Source of the DNA: Actinomycetes bacterium
GTDB lineage: Bacteria > Actinomycetota > Acidimicrobiia > Acidimicrobiales > Palsa-688
DNA length: 64,000 nucleotides
Reading direction: 5' to 3'
Assembly (NCBI GenBank): GCA_021808665.1
Contig: JAKBBA010000001.1
Coordinates: forward strand, 145,197 to 209,196
Below the pieces are notes generated by a model. That model was given only the letters and a program-made list of their open reading frames with translations, was not told the origin of the DNA and ran no database searches. Position numbers and translations under genes: made by a program. Shown here one piece after another: positions 41,905 through 49,892 of the stretch; positions within the stretch are counted from its first letter, which is position 1, and each line of letters starts with the position of its first letter.

Positions 41905-43098
41905 ATGTCGCAAAGACGGCGGATCTATCTGGATCACGCCTCGAGTTCTCCTCTGCGGCCGTCTGTTGCCGAGGCAATGACCCCGTGGCTGTCGGCTGCC
42001 GACCCGGGACGCCTCCACGAGGAAGGCCGGGCCTCCCGCAGCCGCCTAGAGGAGGCTAGGGAAAAGGTTGCCTCGATGTTGGGCGCGAAGCCGAGAGAAG
42101 TAGTGTTCACCTCCGGCGCTTCTGAGTCGATCAACTCTGCCGTGTACGGTGCCTTCGCGTCGAGGGAGGAAAGGCACGCTGTGGTCGCCAAGGTCGAGTC
42201 GGCGGCGGTTAGGGAAGCCTCCTCCCGTTGGGCAGGGGGCCTGAGATGGGTTGACGTGGACAGCAATGGCCGTGTCGACTTGGATCACTTCGCGGCGCAG
42301 ATTGCGCACGGCGACGTGGCGCTCGCGCATTGTCAACTCGCCAATCAGGAAGTGGGAACCCTCCAGCCGCTAGCCGAAGCGACGGCCATTTGTCAGAAGG
42401 CGGGAGTACTCCTCCACGTAGACGCCACTGCGGCGCTCGGCGCGCTGACCATCGACTTCTCCGCCGTCGGCTGCGACCTCATGTCCGTATCGTGCCACCA
42501 GGCCGGCGGCCCACACGACATCGGGGCCCTCCTGGTGAAGAGAGGCTTAAGGGTGACCCCGATGATCGTCGGTGGCCTTCAGGAGAGGGCCAGGAGAGCC
42601 GGCCTGGAGAACGTCGCAGCGGCGGCGGGCTTCGCAGCACTTGCCGACATCCTCTCCGACGCCGAGACCCTTCGCAAGGAGGTGGCGGTCGCGTCTGACC
42701 AGACCCGTCGTATCAGGGATTTCTCGGAAAGCCTCGGGGGGGTCAGCTTGTACGGCCCGGCCGAACCCGACGGCCGGCTGGCGGGTTTGGTATGCCTCGG
42801 CTTCCGAGACCTTGAGGCCGAACCAGTGCTCGTCGGTCTCGACCAGCACGGGGTGGCAGCACACTCAGGTAGCTCGTGTTCCTCGGAGTTGCTCGAGCCG
42901 TCCCCGGTGCTGGCGGCTATGGGAGCCGACTCCGACCGGAGTCTGCGACTGTCCGTCGGGTGGAGCACCACCGAATCTGAGGTCACCTCGGCTTGCGACA
43001 GTCTCGCTAACGTAGTGACCGAGTTGAGACTCCTCAGGGCTTCGCTCTCCGACTCCCGGTCGCCTAACGGATCTCCTCCCCGCTCCGTCTCGGCTTGA
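41905..43098 (+). CDS. Cysteine desulfurase (NifS/IscS) homologue lacking the PLP lysine
   Basis: This 397-residue aminotransferase class V protein aligns with NifS/IscS throughout: YLDHASSSPLRPSVAEAM, FTSGASESINSAVYG, HCQLANQEVGTLQP and HVDATAALGALTIDFS. At the PLP site the usual HK reads HQ: His198 is followed by Gln199, codon CAG at 42499-42501. The catalytic loop keeps Cys325 in AAHSGSSCSSELLEPSPVL. The cofactor-binding RSGT motif is altered to RAGL. It may therefore not form the normal PLP Schiff base. It follows the SufR-like gene directly. Pseudoenzyme or altered chemistry is inferred. Confidence 0.8.
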   Translation: MSQRRRIYLDHASSSPLRPSVAEAMTPWLSAADPGRLHEEGRASRSRLEEAREKVASMLGAKPREVVFTSGASESINSAVYGAFASREERHAVVAKVESAAVREASSRWAGGLRWVDVDSNGRVDLDHFAAQIAHGDVALAHCQLANQEVGTLQPLAEATAICQKAGVLLHVDATAALGALTIDFSAVGCDLMSVSCHQAGGPHDIGALLVKRGLRVTPMIVGGLQERARRAGLENVAAAAGFAALADILSDAETLRKEVAVASDQTRRIRDFSESLGGVSLYGPAEPDGRLAGLVCLGFRDLEAEPVLVGLDQHGVAAHSGSSCSSELLEPSPVLAAMGADSDRSLRLSVGWSTTESEVTSACDSLANVVTELRLLRASLSDSRSPNGSPPRSVSA

Positions 43099-43107
43099 CG
43101 GAGGCGT

Positions 43108-44301
43108 TCAGCCCTTCGATGCTGCTGCCTGCTCCGCTTTCGCCTTGGTCAAGGCCGCGGCCACCTCGGCTTTTAGGTTCGCGGCTGGATGATTATCCAG
43201 GTACCACTGCAACTCGGGAATCGCGTCTGTGTAGTCCCCCTCTCCCAAAAGGGCTATCCCTCGATATACGTGGGCCGCAGGGTAGGCAGGGTTGATCTTC
43301 TCGGCCTGGACGAGCATTGCAAGTCCCTTGTTGAGCAACGCTGGCTGTCCGGTCTGTGCGAGCAGCCAGCCTTCCCCTGTGAGGGCTTCGATGTTGGTCT
43401 GATCCGAGTTGAGAACCTTCTGGTACTCGCCTACCGCTGCCACGATGTTGCCCTTCGACTCGTCGGTGTTGGCAGCTAGAAGCTCCGCCGTCACTTCAGG
43501 AGCTGTCAGCGTCTTGCCGCTGATCTCCTCGCCCGGCAGGCGCGCTCCGCTGAAGGCCGCGAGCGCCCACACGATGCCGCCGACCACCAAGACCGCTCCC
43601 GTCCCGGCTACGACCCTTCTTCGCGCCGGGCTCGCACGGTCCTCAGGGCTACTGCGCCTTCTCAGGCGTGTCAGACGAGGCGGCTCGCTCAAAGCCTTCG
43701 GGTGATGCTGCTGTGCGGGCTCGCTCGGTGCTGGCAGGTCAGCCTTCGCCGGCGACTCCGATCCCGAGTCTGGGCGAGAGATGCGTGCGAAGTCAGGGGC
43801 TTGCGACAGAGCGGGCTGTGCGGCGAGCCGAACAAAGTCGCCTTCGAGTCTTCCGCGCCGCCACCAGCGAAAGAGCACAGCCACGAGGCCTACGACCGCC
43901 ACGATCCCTGCCACCAGGGGGAGTAGCCACACTAAAAGTCCCGCTCCGCTGGCCGGTGGCTTCTCAAGGATACTCTGGCCGTACTCGCTTACCAGCCCCG
44001 AGAGGATCTGGCCTTGGCTCTCGCCAGCTTGCAGTTCGCTGCGGATCTGGCTTTCGATCTCGACCGCCGGCGTAGCCTGGGATTGCGCTACCGTCTCACC
44101 GTTACAGACCGGGCAGCGCACCAGCGAAGCGATGTGCGTTACTCGCGCGTCGATGCTGTTGTTGGCCGACGAGCCTCGGACGCCGAAGCCGACCAGTCCC
44201 CCAGCGGCCAACGCAATCGCAAGCCACGGAAGCCAGGTCTGCCACCTTGGGCGGCTTCGTATGCCTTTAGCGGGATGGCTGGGCTCTTCGGTGAAACTCA
44301 C
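43108..44301 (-). CDS. ccmH: CcmH-CcmI-like cytochrome c maturation protein (fusion)
   Basis: This 397-residue protein has an N-terminal membrane anchor, then the CcmH domain with the redox pair RCPVCNGETVAQSQA (Cys63, Cys66), a second membrane segment near 125-145 and a basic linker. A third membrane segment precedes a C-terminal TPR-like region (LAQTGQPALLNKGLAML, HVYRGIALLGEGDYTDAI). The layout matches fused CcmH and CcmI. It reduces the apocytochrome and hands it to CcmF. It is the last gene of the ccm operon and overlaps ccmG by 4 nt. Confidence 0.9.
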   Translation of the reverse strand: MSFTEEPSHPAKGIRSRPRWQTWLPWLAIALAAGGLVGFGVRGSSANNSIDARVTHIASLVRCPVCNGETVAQSQATPAVEIESQIRSELQAGESQGQILSGLVSEYGQSILEKPPASGAGLLVWLLPLVAGIVAVVGLVAVLFRWWRRGRLEGDFVRLAAQPALSQAPDFARISRPDSGSESPAKADLPAPSEPAQQHHPKALSEPPRLTRLRRRSSPEDRASPARRRVVAGTGAVLVVGGIVWALAAFSGARLPGEEISGKTLTAPEVTAELLAANTDESKGNIVAAVGEYQKVLNSDQTNIEALTGEGWLLAQTGQPALLNKGLAMLVQAEKINPAYPAAHVYRGIALLGEGDYTDAIPELQWYLDNHPAANLKAEVAAALTKAKAEQAAASKG

Positions 44302-44888
44302 GACGAAGCCTGGGTTATTGCGCTGTCCACCTGAGCTGCGGTGACACCCCCGAAGAACTTTGCGACGACGGTCCCCGCCGGGTCTATGAGATACGACTCG
44401 GGGATGCCGGTGACACCGTAGGCTACCTCTGCGGACGGGTCGGAGATTGCCGGCCAGGTAGCGTGACTGGAGGCTAGAAAGGCAGCCAGGTTGGCCGTGT
44501 CGGACGGGTCGAACTCCACTGCGAACACTGTTGCGTTACCGACGGCCGCGTGTTGCTTCTGGAACGCCAGCAGCTGAGGCGTTTCGTCCCTGCACGGAAC
44601 GCACCAACTAGCCGAGAAGTTGAGCAGCACCCACTTACCGAGATATCCCGACAGCGCGTAGCTGCCGGTCCCTGTGATGGACCTTCCCAACACCGCTGGC
44701 GCCGCTTTGCCGATCAACGGGCTTGCAGTTGCAGAGTTGGAAGACGGTTTCGTCGAAGCGAGCAGCGTTATCAGCACCGCCAGCATCACCCCCACGGTGA
44801 GAGACGTGTACAGGACCACCCTGGATCGCCGCCGCTTTGGGACCTCGGCTTGGTTGTCAGTAGCCGCCTGGTCGGAAAGGGTCGTCAC
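44298..44888 (-). CDS. ccmG: Thioredoxin-like CcmG/ResA/TlpA protein
   Basis: This 196-residue membrane-anchored thioredoxin-fold protein has an anchor at residues 24-44 and the active site FSASWCVPCRDE with Cys96 and Cys99. The cis-proline segment is TGIPESYLID. It faces outside and keeps apocytochrome cysteines reduced, receiving electrons from CcdA. It starts at a GTG overlapping the ccmF stop (GTGA). Confidence 0.92.
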   Translation of the reverse strand: MTTLSDQAATDNQAEVPKRRRSRVVLYTSLTVGVMLAVLITLLASTKPSSNSATASPLIGKAAPAVLGRSITGTGSYALSGYLGKWVLLNFSASWCVPCRDETPQLLAFQKQHAAVGNATVFAVEFDPSDTANLAAFLASSHATWPAISDPSAEVAYGVTGIPESYLIDPAGTVVAKFFGGVTAAQVDSAITQASS

Positions 44889-46918
44889 TGGGCTGCTCCT
44901 GCGGCTCCCATCCCCCCGAAGGCGACCGGAACCCCAACCAGAGGCTCTTCGTCGCTAGGAGCCGGCTCACCCTCGCCGACGGCCCTGTCAGCCGCCTCTG
45001 AGAGCGCGCCGCTACGCCTACGACGCCTCGGCCAGGCTGACAGCGCGGTGCCCAGAGCCATAACTCCCCCACCAAGCCAGATCCAGCTGACCATAGGCTC
45101 CACGATCACTCCGATAACAGCGGCAGACGTCGGCTTGGCAGGGGTCGACGCAAGAGTCAGATAGACGTCCTCCGTCAGGGTGCTGTGAACCGAGGGCGTA
45201 CCAATCGCCTCCTGAGCGAACGGGTAGTCGCTGACCGCAGGGGTGAGGCGAACATTGGAGTCCATGATCACGACGGCTTCGAGACCGGTGTGCGTCGGCG
45301 TGGCTACGTTAGCGGCACCCACGTAGCGGAATGTGTGACCCTCGAACGATGCCGTCTGCCCCGGTGTGAGAGTCAGCTGTCGGCTCGCCGCGAACGAGTG
45401 GCTGGCGGCGAATCCCACAGCGATCAGCACCACGCCAACGTGGACCACCATCCCACCACCAGCCGGGCCGGTGAAGCCCACGAGGCCTCGCCCTTTGACT
45501 TCGACGAAAAGCTGTCGAATCGCCGTGGTTAAGGCGAAAGCTCCGAGACCGAACGCAAGAAGCGGGTTCAACCCGCGAACACCGGCTACCACTGAGACAG
45601 CCAATACCGAAACTGCGAACAGGGCGGGACCAAGGAGGCGCCTTCTCAGTAATCCAGGCGAGCTTCGCCGCCAAGGCAGCACCGGAGCGACTGCCATCAA
45701 GAACAAGATGCACACCACGAGCGGCATCGTCAGCGTGTTGAAGTACGGGGCTCCGACGGTCACCTGTTGACCGTTGACCGCTTGGACGACGAGAGGGTAG
45801 ACGGTGCCGAGAAGGACCACGAGGGCGAAAGCCCCAAAAGCGAAGTTGTTCACCAAGAAAGCGGCCTCGCGCGACGCAGCGGAGCCGATCGACCCGGGCG
45901 ATCGGAGGAGGTCGCCTCGCCACGCGAGCAGGCCGACCGACAGCGCGACGACAACCCCGAACAGAACAAGCAGCGCTGGGCCTATGCCGGTGTTGTTGAA
46001 CGAGTGGACGGAGGCGAGCACGCCAGAACGGGTCAGGAACGTCGCAAGGATCGTGAGGCTGAAGGTCGCTGCTAGAAGCGAAAGGTTCCACACTCTGAGC
46101 ATTCCGCGCTGCTCTTGGACTCTCACCGAGTGAAGGTAGGCCGTGGCGGTGATCCAAGGCACGAACGCAGCGTTTTCCACCGGGTCCCACGCCCAGTAGC
46201 CACCCCAGCCTAGAACCTTGTAGCTCCACCAGGCCCCGAGGATCAGCCCAAAGGTCAGGAACCCCCAAGAGAACAGCGTCCACCGTCGCATCTCGACAAG
46301 CCAGCCTTCACCTACCCTTCCGGTGATCAGGCTGGCGCAGGCGAAGGCGAAGGGGACTGTGAACCCGACCAGGCCGAGATACAAAAGCGGAGGGTGGAAA
46401 GCTACGAGCACATTGTTCTGCAACAGAGGGTCGGGACCGGGACCGTCGGTTGGTATCGCCCCTTTGACCAGGGTGAAAGGGTTGGATCCCGTAAGCATCA
46501 ACCCGAAGAAGAAGGCAGCAACCCCGTAGCTGATCGCCGTCGCCCAGCCGACCAGAGGGTCCGTGGCCCGCCTACGGAAGCGTATCGCCGTCGCGGCTAT
46601 CCAGCCAGCCAGGACGAGACCCCACAGCAGGATCGACCCTGCAAGGTTGGACCACATGGCCGTGATCCTGTAGATAACAGGTGTCTGGGTGCTGTCGTTG
46701 TTGGCGACGTAGGAAAGACGGAAGTCGTGGGTTATCAGGGCGTGCTGCATGGCAACGGTCGCCAGTACAGCACCGGCGAGTATCACCCAGGTGTAAACCC
46801 GGCCCGCCCTTACAAGATTGGACTTGTTACGGACCAACCCGACGATCAGCGTGACACACCCCACTAGCGCAGCACCAAAGGCGAGCAGGACCGAGCTTTC
46901 GCCGAGAGCCGCGTTCAC
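44885..46918 (-). CDS. ccmF: CcmF, cytochrome c heme lyase subunit
   Basis: This 677-residue polytopic protein has the WWD domain: GWGGYWAWDPVENAAFVPW. Histidine-bearing segments such as VAFHPPLLYLGL and FLTRSGVLASVHSF flank it. The length is typical of CcmF. CcmF with CcmH joins heme from CcmE to apocytochrome c outside the membrane. The GTG start shares one base with the ccmE stop (TAGTG). Confidence 0.95.
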   Translation of the reverse strand: MNAALGESSVLLAFGAALVGCVTLIVGLVRNKSNLVRAGRVYTWVILAGAVLATVAMQHALITHDFRLSYVANNDSTQTPVIYRITAMWSNLAGSILLWGLVLAGWIAATAIRFRRRATDPLVGWATAISYGVAAFFFGLMLTGSNPFTLVKGAIPTDGPGPDPLLQNNVLVAFHPPLLYLGLVGFTVPFAFACASLITGRVGEGWLVEMRRWTLFSWGFLTFGLILGAWWSYKVLGWGGYWAWDPVENAAFVPWITATAYLHSVRVQEQRGMLRVWNLSLLAATFSLTILATFLTRSGVLASVHSFNNTGIGPALLVLFGVVVALSVGLLAWRGDLLRSPGSIGSAASREAAFLVNNFAFGAFALVVLLGTVYPLVVQAVNGQQVTVGAPYFNTLTMPLVVCILFLMAVAPVLPWRRSSPGLLRRRLLGPALFAVSVLAVSVVAGVRGLNPLLAFGLGAFALTTAIRQLFVEVKGRGLVGFTGPAGGGMVVHVGVVLIAVGFAASHSFAASRQLTLTPGQTASFEGHTFRYVGAANVATPTHTGLEAVVIMDSNVRLTPAVSDYPFAQEAIGTPSVHSTLTEDVYLTLASTPAKPTSAAVIGVIVEPMVSWIWLGGGVMALGTALSAWPRRRRRSGALSEAADRAVGEGEPAPSDEEPLVGVPVAFGGMGAAGAAQ

Positions 46919-47433
46919 TATGCACCTGTCTGGGCCGCGACCGATTTCGGCTCGCCCTTGGCCGGTACGTAATTTGCGCTGTGCTTTACCATTATCAGAT
47001 CGGAGTCGAAGACGTCACTACCTCGGGCGAAGTGACCCTGGAGGACGACTGGAATGCCCGGCTTGAACAGTTGCGGGGGATCCGCGCTGTCGACCACCGA
47101 TACCGTCTTTCCCTGGTAAGAAATGTCGAACACCGTCTTGTGGTCGACCTGGCTCACCTTGGCTCCTACGGTGCCCATGATCCGGAAATACTTGACTCCG
47201 AGCGAGTTACGCTGAGCGAGGGCTTGGGGGACCGTCTGGTAGTAGGAAAGGGCATTGCCGAGACCCTCAAATAGCAAGAACCCTATAGCCGCCAAGATGA
47301 CAACCCCGGCTACTACCTGACGTCTCCTTGAGCCGAGCACTGACCTGCGGGCCCGAACTCGTGGGGCGGGAGCTACCGCCGACCGCCCAGCACTTAGAGA
47401 CTCGTCGACCTCGGTGTCGGTCTTCGTAGTCAA
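46918..47433 (-). CDS. ccmE: CcmE, heme chaperone
   Basis: This 171-residue protein has one membrane helix at about 38-57 and an OB-fold heme chaperone domain. The heme-binding motif is VKHSANYVP, with His151 and Tyr155 as in HxxxY. Many archaeal and some bacterial CcmE proteins use cysteine there; this one has the classical histidine. It starts at a TTG that overlaps the ccmD stop (TTGA). Confidence 0.93.
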   Translation of the reverse strand: MTTKTDTEVDESLSAGRSAVAPAPRVRARRSVLGSRRRQVVAGVVILAAIGFLLFEGLGNALSYYQTVPQALAQRNSLGVKYFRIMGTVGAKVSQVDHKTVFDISYQGKTVSVVDSADPPQLFKPGIPVVLQGHFARGSDVFDSDLIMVKHSANYVPAKGEPKSVAAQTGA

Positions 47434-47567
47434 GGCTCCCCCTTGGCTGCTTGCGCCCGGGGAGTGAGCCTCTTTGCGAGTGCCCTACCCCGCAGCACGA
47501 TGCGCAGCGAGTAGACGGCGAGCACTCCCGCCGTTACACCCCAGCCGCCCGCGACGTATCCGTTCAA
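47430..47567 (-). CDS. ccmD: CcmD, small heme exporter accessory protein (45 residues)
   Basis: This short gene starts at TTG 47567, overlapping the ccmC stop, and ends at TGA 47432-47430, overlapping the ccmE start. The product begins NGYVAGGWGVTAGVLAVYSL, continues RIVLRGRALAKRLTP and ends GEP. It has one membrane helix followed by a basic cytoplasmic tail, the CcmD pattern. CcmD helps CcmE join the CcmABC complex. The non-ATG start and small size make it easy to miss; its position between ccmC and ccmE is canonical. Confidence 0.85.
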   Translation of the reverse strand: MNGYVAGGWGVTAGVLAVYSLRIVLRGRALAKRLTPRAQAAKGEP

Positions 47568-48466
47568 GGCGCCACTCCGTCGCTTCGAGGAGTACCTGCG
47601 GCGAGCAGACCGCCCTCCGCACGACGCTCCGATATGGCGGCGTCGAAACCTTCGTCGGCGTAACGGTCCTCAAGGACCTCGACCCTGTAGCGGTGAAGGA
47701 CAAGCCACGCAAAGCCCAGCCCGAACGCCACGAACGACAGAAGCATGGTGTAGAGCTGCTCGCCGTGGATGAGCGGGTTCGCCCGAAGCAGGGTGCTCGT
47801 CTGGTGCAAGCTAGCCCACCAGGTCGTCGCCTCGTGGTCGACAGGCACCAGCAGGATGCATACGACGGCCACTATGGCACTTCGCTTGGCGAGGGCGTCG
47901 GGATCCCCGCCGGTTCGACGTAGGGCCAGATAGCCGATGAACACAGCGCACAAAAGGGCGGTGATGGTCAACCTGGGATCCCATGTCCACCAGACTCCCC
48001 AGGTAGGCCGACCCCAGATCGACCCGGTTATCAACGTGAGCACGCAAAAGACTACGCCGACCTCGGCCGAGGCGACCGCTAGGCGATCCCAACGCCTGGT
48101 TCTGGTTCGCGGCCAAAGGTAGGCGAGACTGGCAAGGGCGCACAGGCCAAACCCGGCGTAGCACATGGTCGCTACAGCAGGGTGCACGTATATCAACCTC
48201 ACCAGTTGGCCTTGGACCTTGTCGGGCGGTGTCACGACGAGGCCGAGCCAGGCCGTCAGGGCACCTGCGATCAGCGTGGACACGCCGAGGATTCGCGTGA
48301 CACGATCCGAGGTCCCCGTGACCCGACCGGACCGCAGGGAAGGATCCTGGACGGCCCCGGCGGCGAGCGGCTCCACGTTGCCAAGGATTACGGGTGGAAC
48401 TGACCCTCCCCCGCTGATCCGGTCGATCCGACCTGCTTCTGTGTCCGTGTCTGCTTTAGCGTTCAT
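47564..48466 (-). CDS. ccmC: CcmC, heme-handling membrane protein
   Basis: This 300-residue protein has an N-terminal extension of about 55 residues, then six membrane helices with the WWD-type motif TWGVWWTWDPRLTITALL and flanking histidine segments LIYVHPAVATMCYAG and HQTSTLL. CcmC presents heme to CcmE. The ATG at 48466 overlaps the ccmB stop (ATGA) and is chosen over an upstream in-frame start inside ccmB. Its stop overlaps the TTG of ccmD. Confidence 0.93.
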   Translation of the reverse strand: MNAKADTDTEAGRIDRISGGGSVPPVILGNVEPLAAGAVQDPSLRSGRVTGTSDRVTRILGVSTLIAGALTAWLGLVVTPPDKVQGQLVRLIYVHPAVATMCYAGFGLCALASLAYLWPRTRTRRWDRLAVASAEVGVVFCVLTLITGSIWGRPTWGVWWTWDPRLTITALLCAVFIGYLALRRTGGDPDALAKRSAIVAVVCILLVPVDHEATTWWASLHQTSTLLRANPLIHGEQLYTMLLSFVAFGLGFAWLVLHRYRVEVLEDRYADEGFDAAISERRAEGGLLAAGTPRSDGVAP

Positions 48467-49206
48467 GACTCCTCCACGAGGATCGAGAATGCCAGGCTTC
48501 CGGCGGCTACGTAGATCACCGTAAAACTGACGAGCAGCGAAAGCCACTTCCAACCGTCGGTGCCGCCCCCTGCGGTCCCGAGCGCCGCCATCCAGGCTTG
48601 AGTAGCGCCAAGAAGGACCGGAGCGACCACCGGCAGGATCAGGAGAGGCAGCAGCGTCTCTCGGACTCTCAGACCTGCTGCGATCATCCCGTAAAGGGTC
48701 CCGGCGGCTGCCAAGCCGACGCTGGCCGCCAAGCAGGTGACCACCAAAAGGGCCGGGTCGTGAAGCTCGATCCCGAACAGCACCACGACGCCGAACCCGA
48801 GGAGAACCTCCAAAACGAGCAGTTCGGCGACCACTGCAAAGGTCTTCCCGAGAAAAATGCCGGCCGGGTCTAGGCCCGAGAGGCGAAGCGAGTCCCTAGC
48901 ACCGTCGGTGGCTTCGATCGCGTAGCTGCGCTGGACTGCAAGGAGCGAGCTGAGCAAGACCGCCACCCAGAACAAGCCGGCTGCCGCTTTGGTAAGAAGA
49001 TTCTGGTCCTGGTCGAAGGCGAAACCGAACAGAACCAACACAAGCACCGCATAAGGCGCAACCTGTGTTGTCGTCACCCGGCTGCGAAACTCGATCCTCA
49101 GGTCCTTGGAGCCCACCAGAAGGGCGTCACGCCACAATTCGTTCCACCCCCGCCGACTCAGTTCCTTGCCAGGCTGGACCCGGTGCCACCTCCACGACCA
49201 CGCCAC
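48463..49206 (-). CDS. ccmB: CcmB, heme exporter permease subunit
   Basis: This protein of up to 247 residues has a short soluble N-terminus (ALLVGSKDLRIEFRSR) and about six membrane helices of the CcmB permease type. It forms the CcmABCD complex that releases holo-CcmE. The start is uncertain: 49206 would overlap ccmA by 80 nt, whereas a TTG at 49137 overlaps by 11 nt and begins nearer the conserved region. Confidence 0.9.
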   Translation of the reverse strand: MAWSWRWHRVQPGKELSRRGWNELWRDALLVGSKDLRIEFRSRVTTTQVAPYAVLVLVLFGFAFDQDQNLLTKAAAGLFWVAVLLSSLLAVQRSYAIEATDGARDSLRLSGLDPAGIFLGKTFAVVAELLVLEVLLGFGVVVLFGIELHDPALLVVTCLAASVGLAAAGTLYGMIAAGLRVRETLLPLLILPVVAPVLLGATQAWMAALGTAGGGTDGWKWLSLLVSFTVIYVAAGSLAFSILVEES

Positions 49207-49825
49207 CGGCCACGGTTGCTATGTGCCCTGCCAGAGGCTCCGCCCGCTCAGACTCGTGAGACGCGATCACCACCGTCCTGCCCCTAGACGCTGCGCCTTT
49301 CACGAGGCCGTCGAGCAGGTCCCTGTGATCGGCATCCAGACCGGCATGCGGCTCGTCCAAGAGCCATATATCCGGATCGCGCGCTAGGAGCACTGCCAGT
49401 GCGACCCGGCGTCGCTGGCCGGCAGAGAGGGAACGCACCGGCGTGTCCGCTAGACGCCCCACGAGGCCAAGGGTTTCGAGAGCGCAAGGGGCCCGGTCTG
49501 GGTTCACCCCGCTGGAACGCAGAGCGAACCTTACGTTGTCGGATACGTCCAAGTCGTCGTAGAGGCCGCTCGCATGACCGAGCAGCCCGATCCTGCGGCG
49601 GACTGCTCTTTGGTCTAAAACAAGGTCGGATCCAAGAACCCTGGCCTCACCGGACACCACTCTCAAAAGCCCAGCCGCCGCTCGGAGGATGCTCGTCTTG
49701 CCAGCCCCATTCGCCCCGCGCAAAAGTACGACGTCACCGCCGGAGACGTCGAGGTCGACGCCGGCAAGTACCGGAAAGCGGCCTGCGAAGGCTACCGCCG
49801 AGCGAAAACGGATCACCGGCTCCAT
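49127..49825 (-). CDS. ccmA: CcmA, heme exporter ATP-binding subunit
   Basis: This 232-residue ABC ATPase has Walker A LLRGANGAGKTSILRAAAG, signature VRSLSAGQRRRVALAVLLA and Walker B IWLLDEPHAGLDADHRD. It drives release of heme-loaded CcmE rather than heme export itself. It is the first ccm gene proper, lying 67 bp after ccdA on the same strand. Confidence 0.93.
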   Translation of the reverse strand: MEPVIRFRSAVAFAGRFPVLAGVDLDVSGGDVVLLRGANGAGKTSILRAAAGLLRVVSGEARVLGSDLVLDQRAVRRRIGLLGHASGLYDDLDVSDNVRFALRSSGVNPDRAPCALETLGLVGRLADTPVRSLSAGQRRRVALAVLLARDPDIWLLDEPHAGLDADHRDLLDGLVKGAASRGRTVVIASHESERAEPLAGHIATVAGGVVVEVAPGPAWQGTESAGVERIVA

Positions 49826-49892
49826 TGCACCTCCGCTAGGCTATCCATCGGCGCAGCGTTAGTGCCATTCGGCGAATGCGGGGAGTGATGGC

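Noticed and set aside
41905..43098. Pseudogene call for the cysteine desulfurase homologue
   Set aside because: The frame is intact over 397 codons with the other active-site segments kept, so decay by drift is less likely than altered function.
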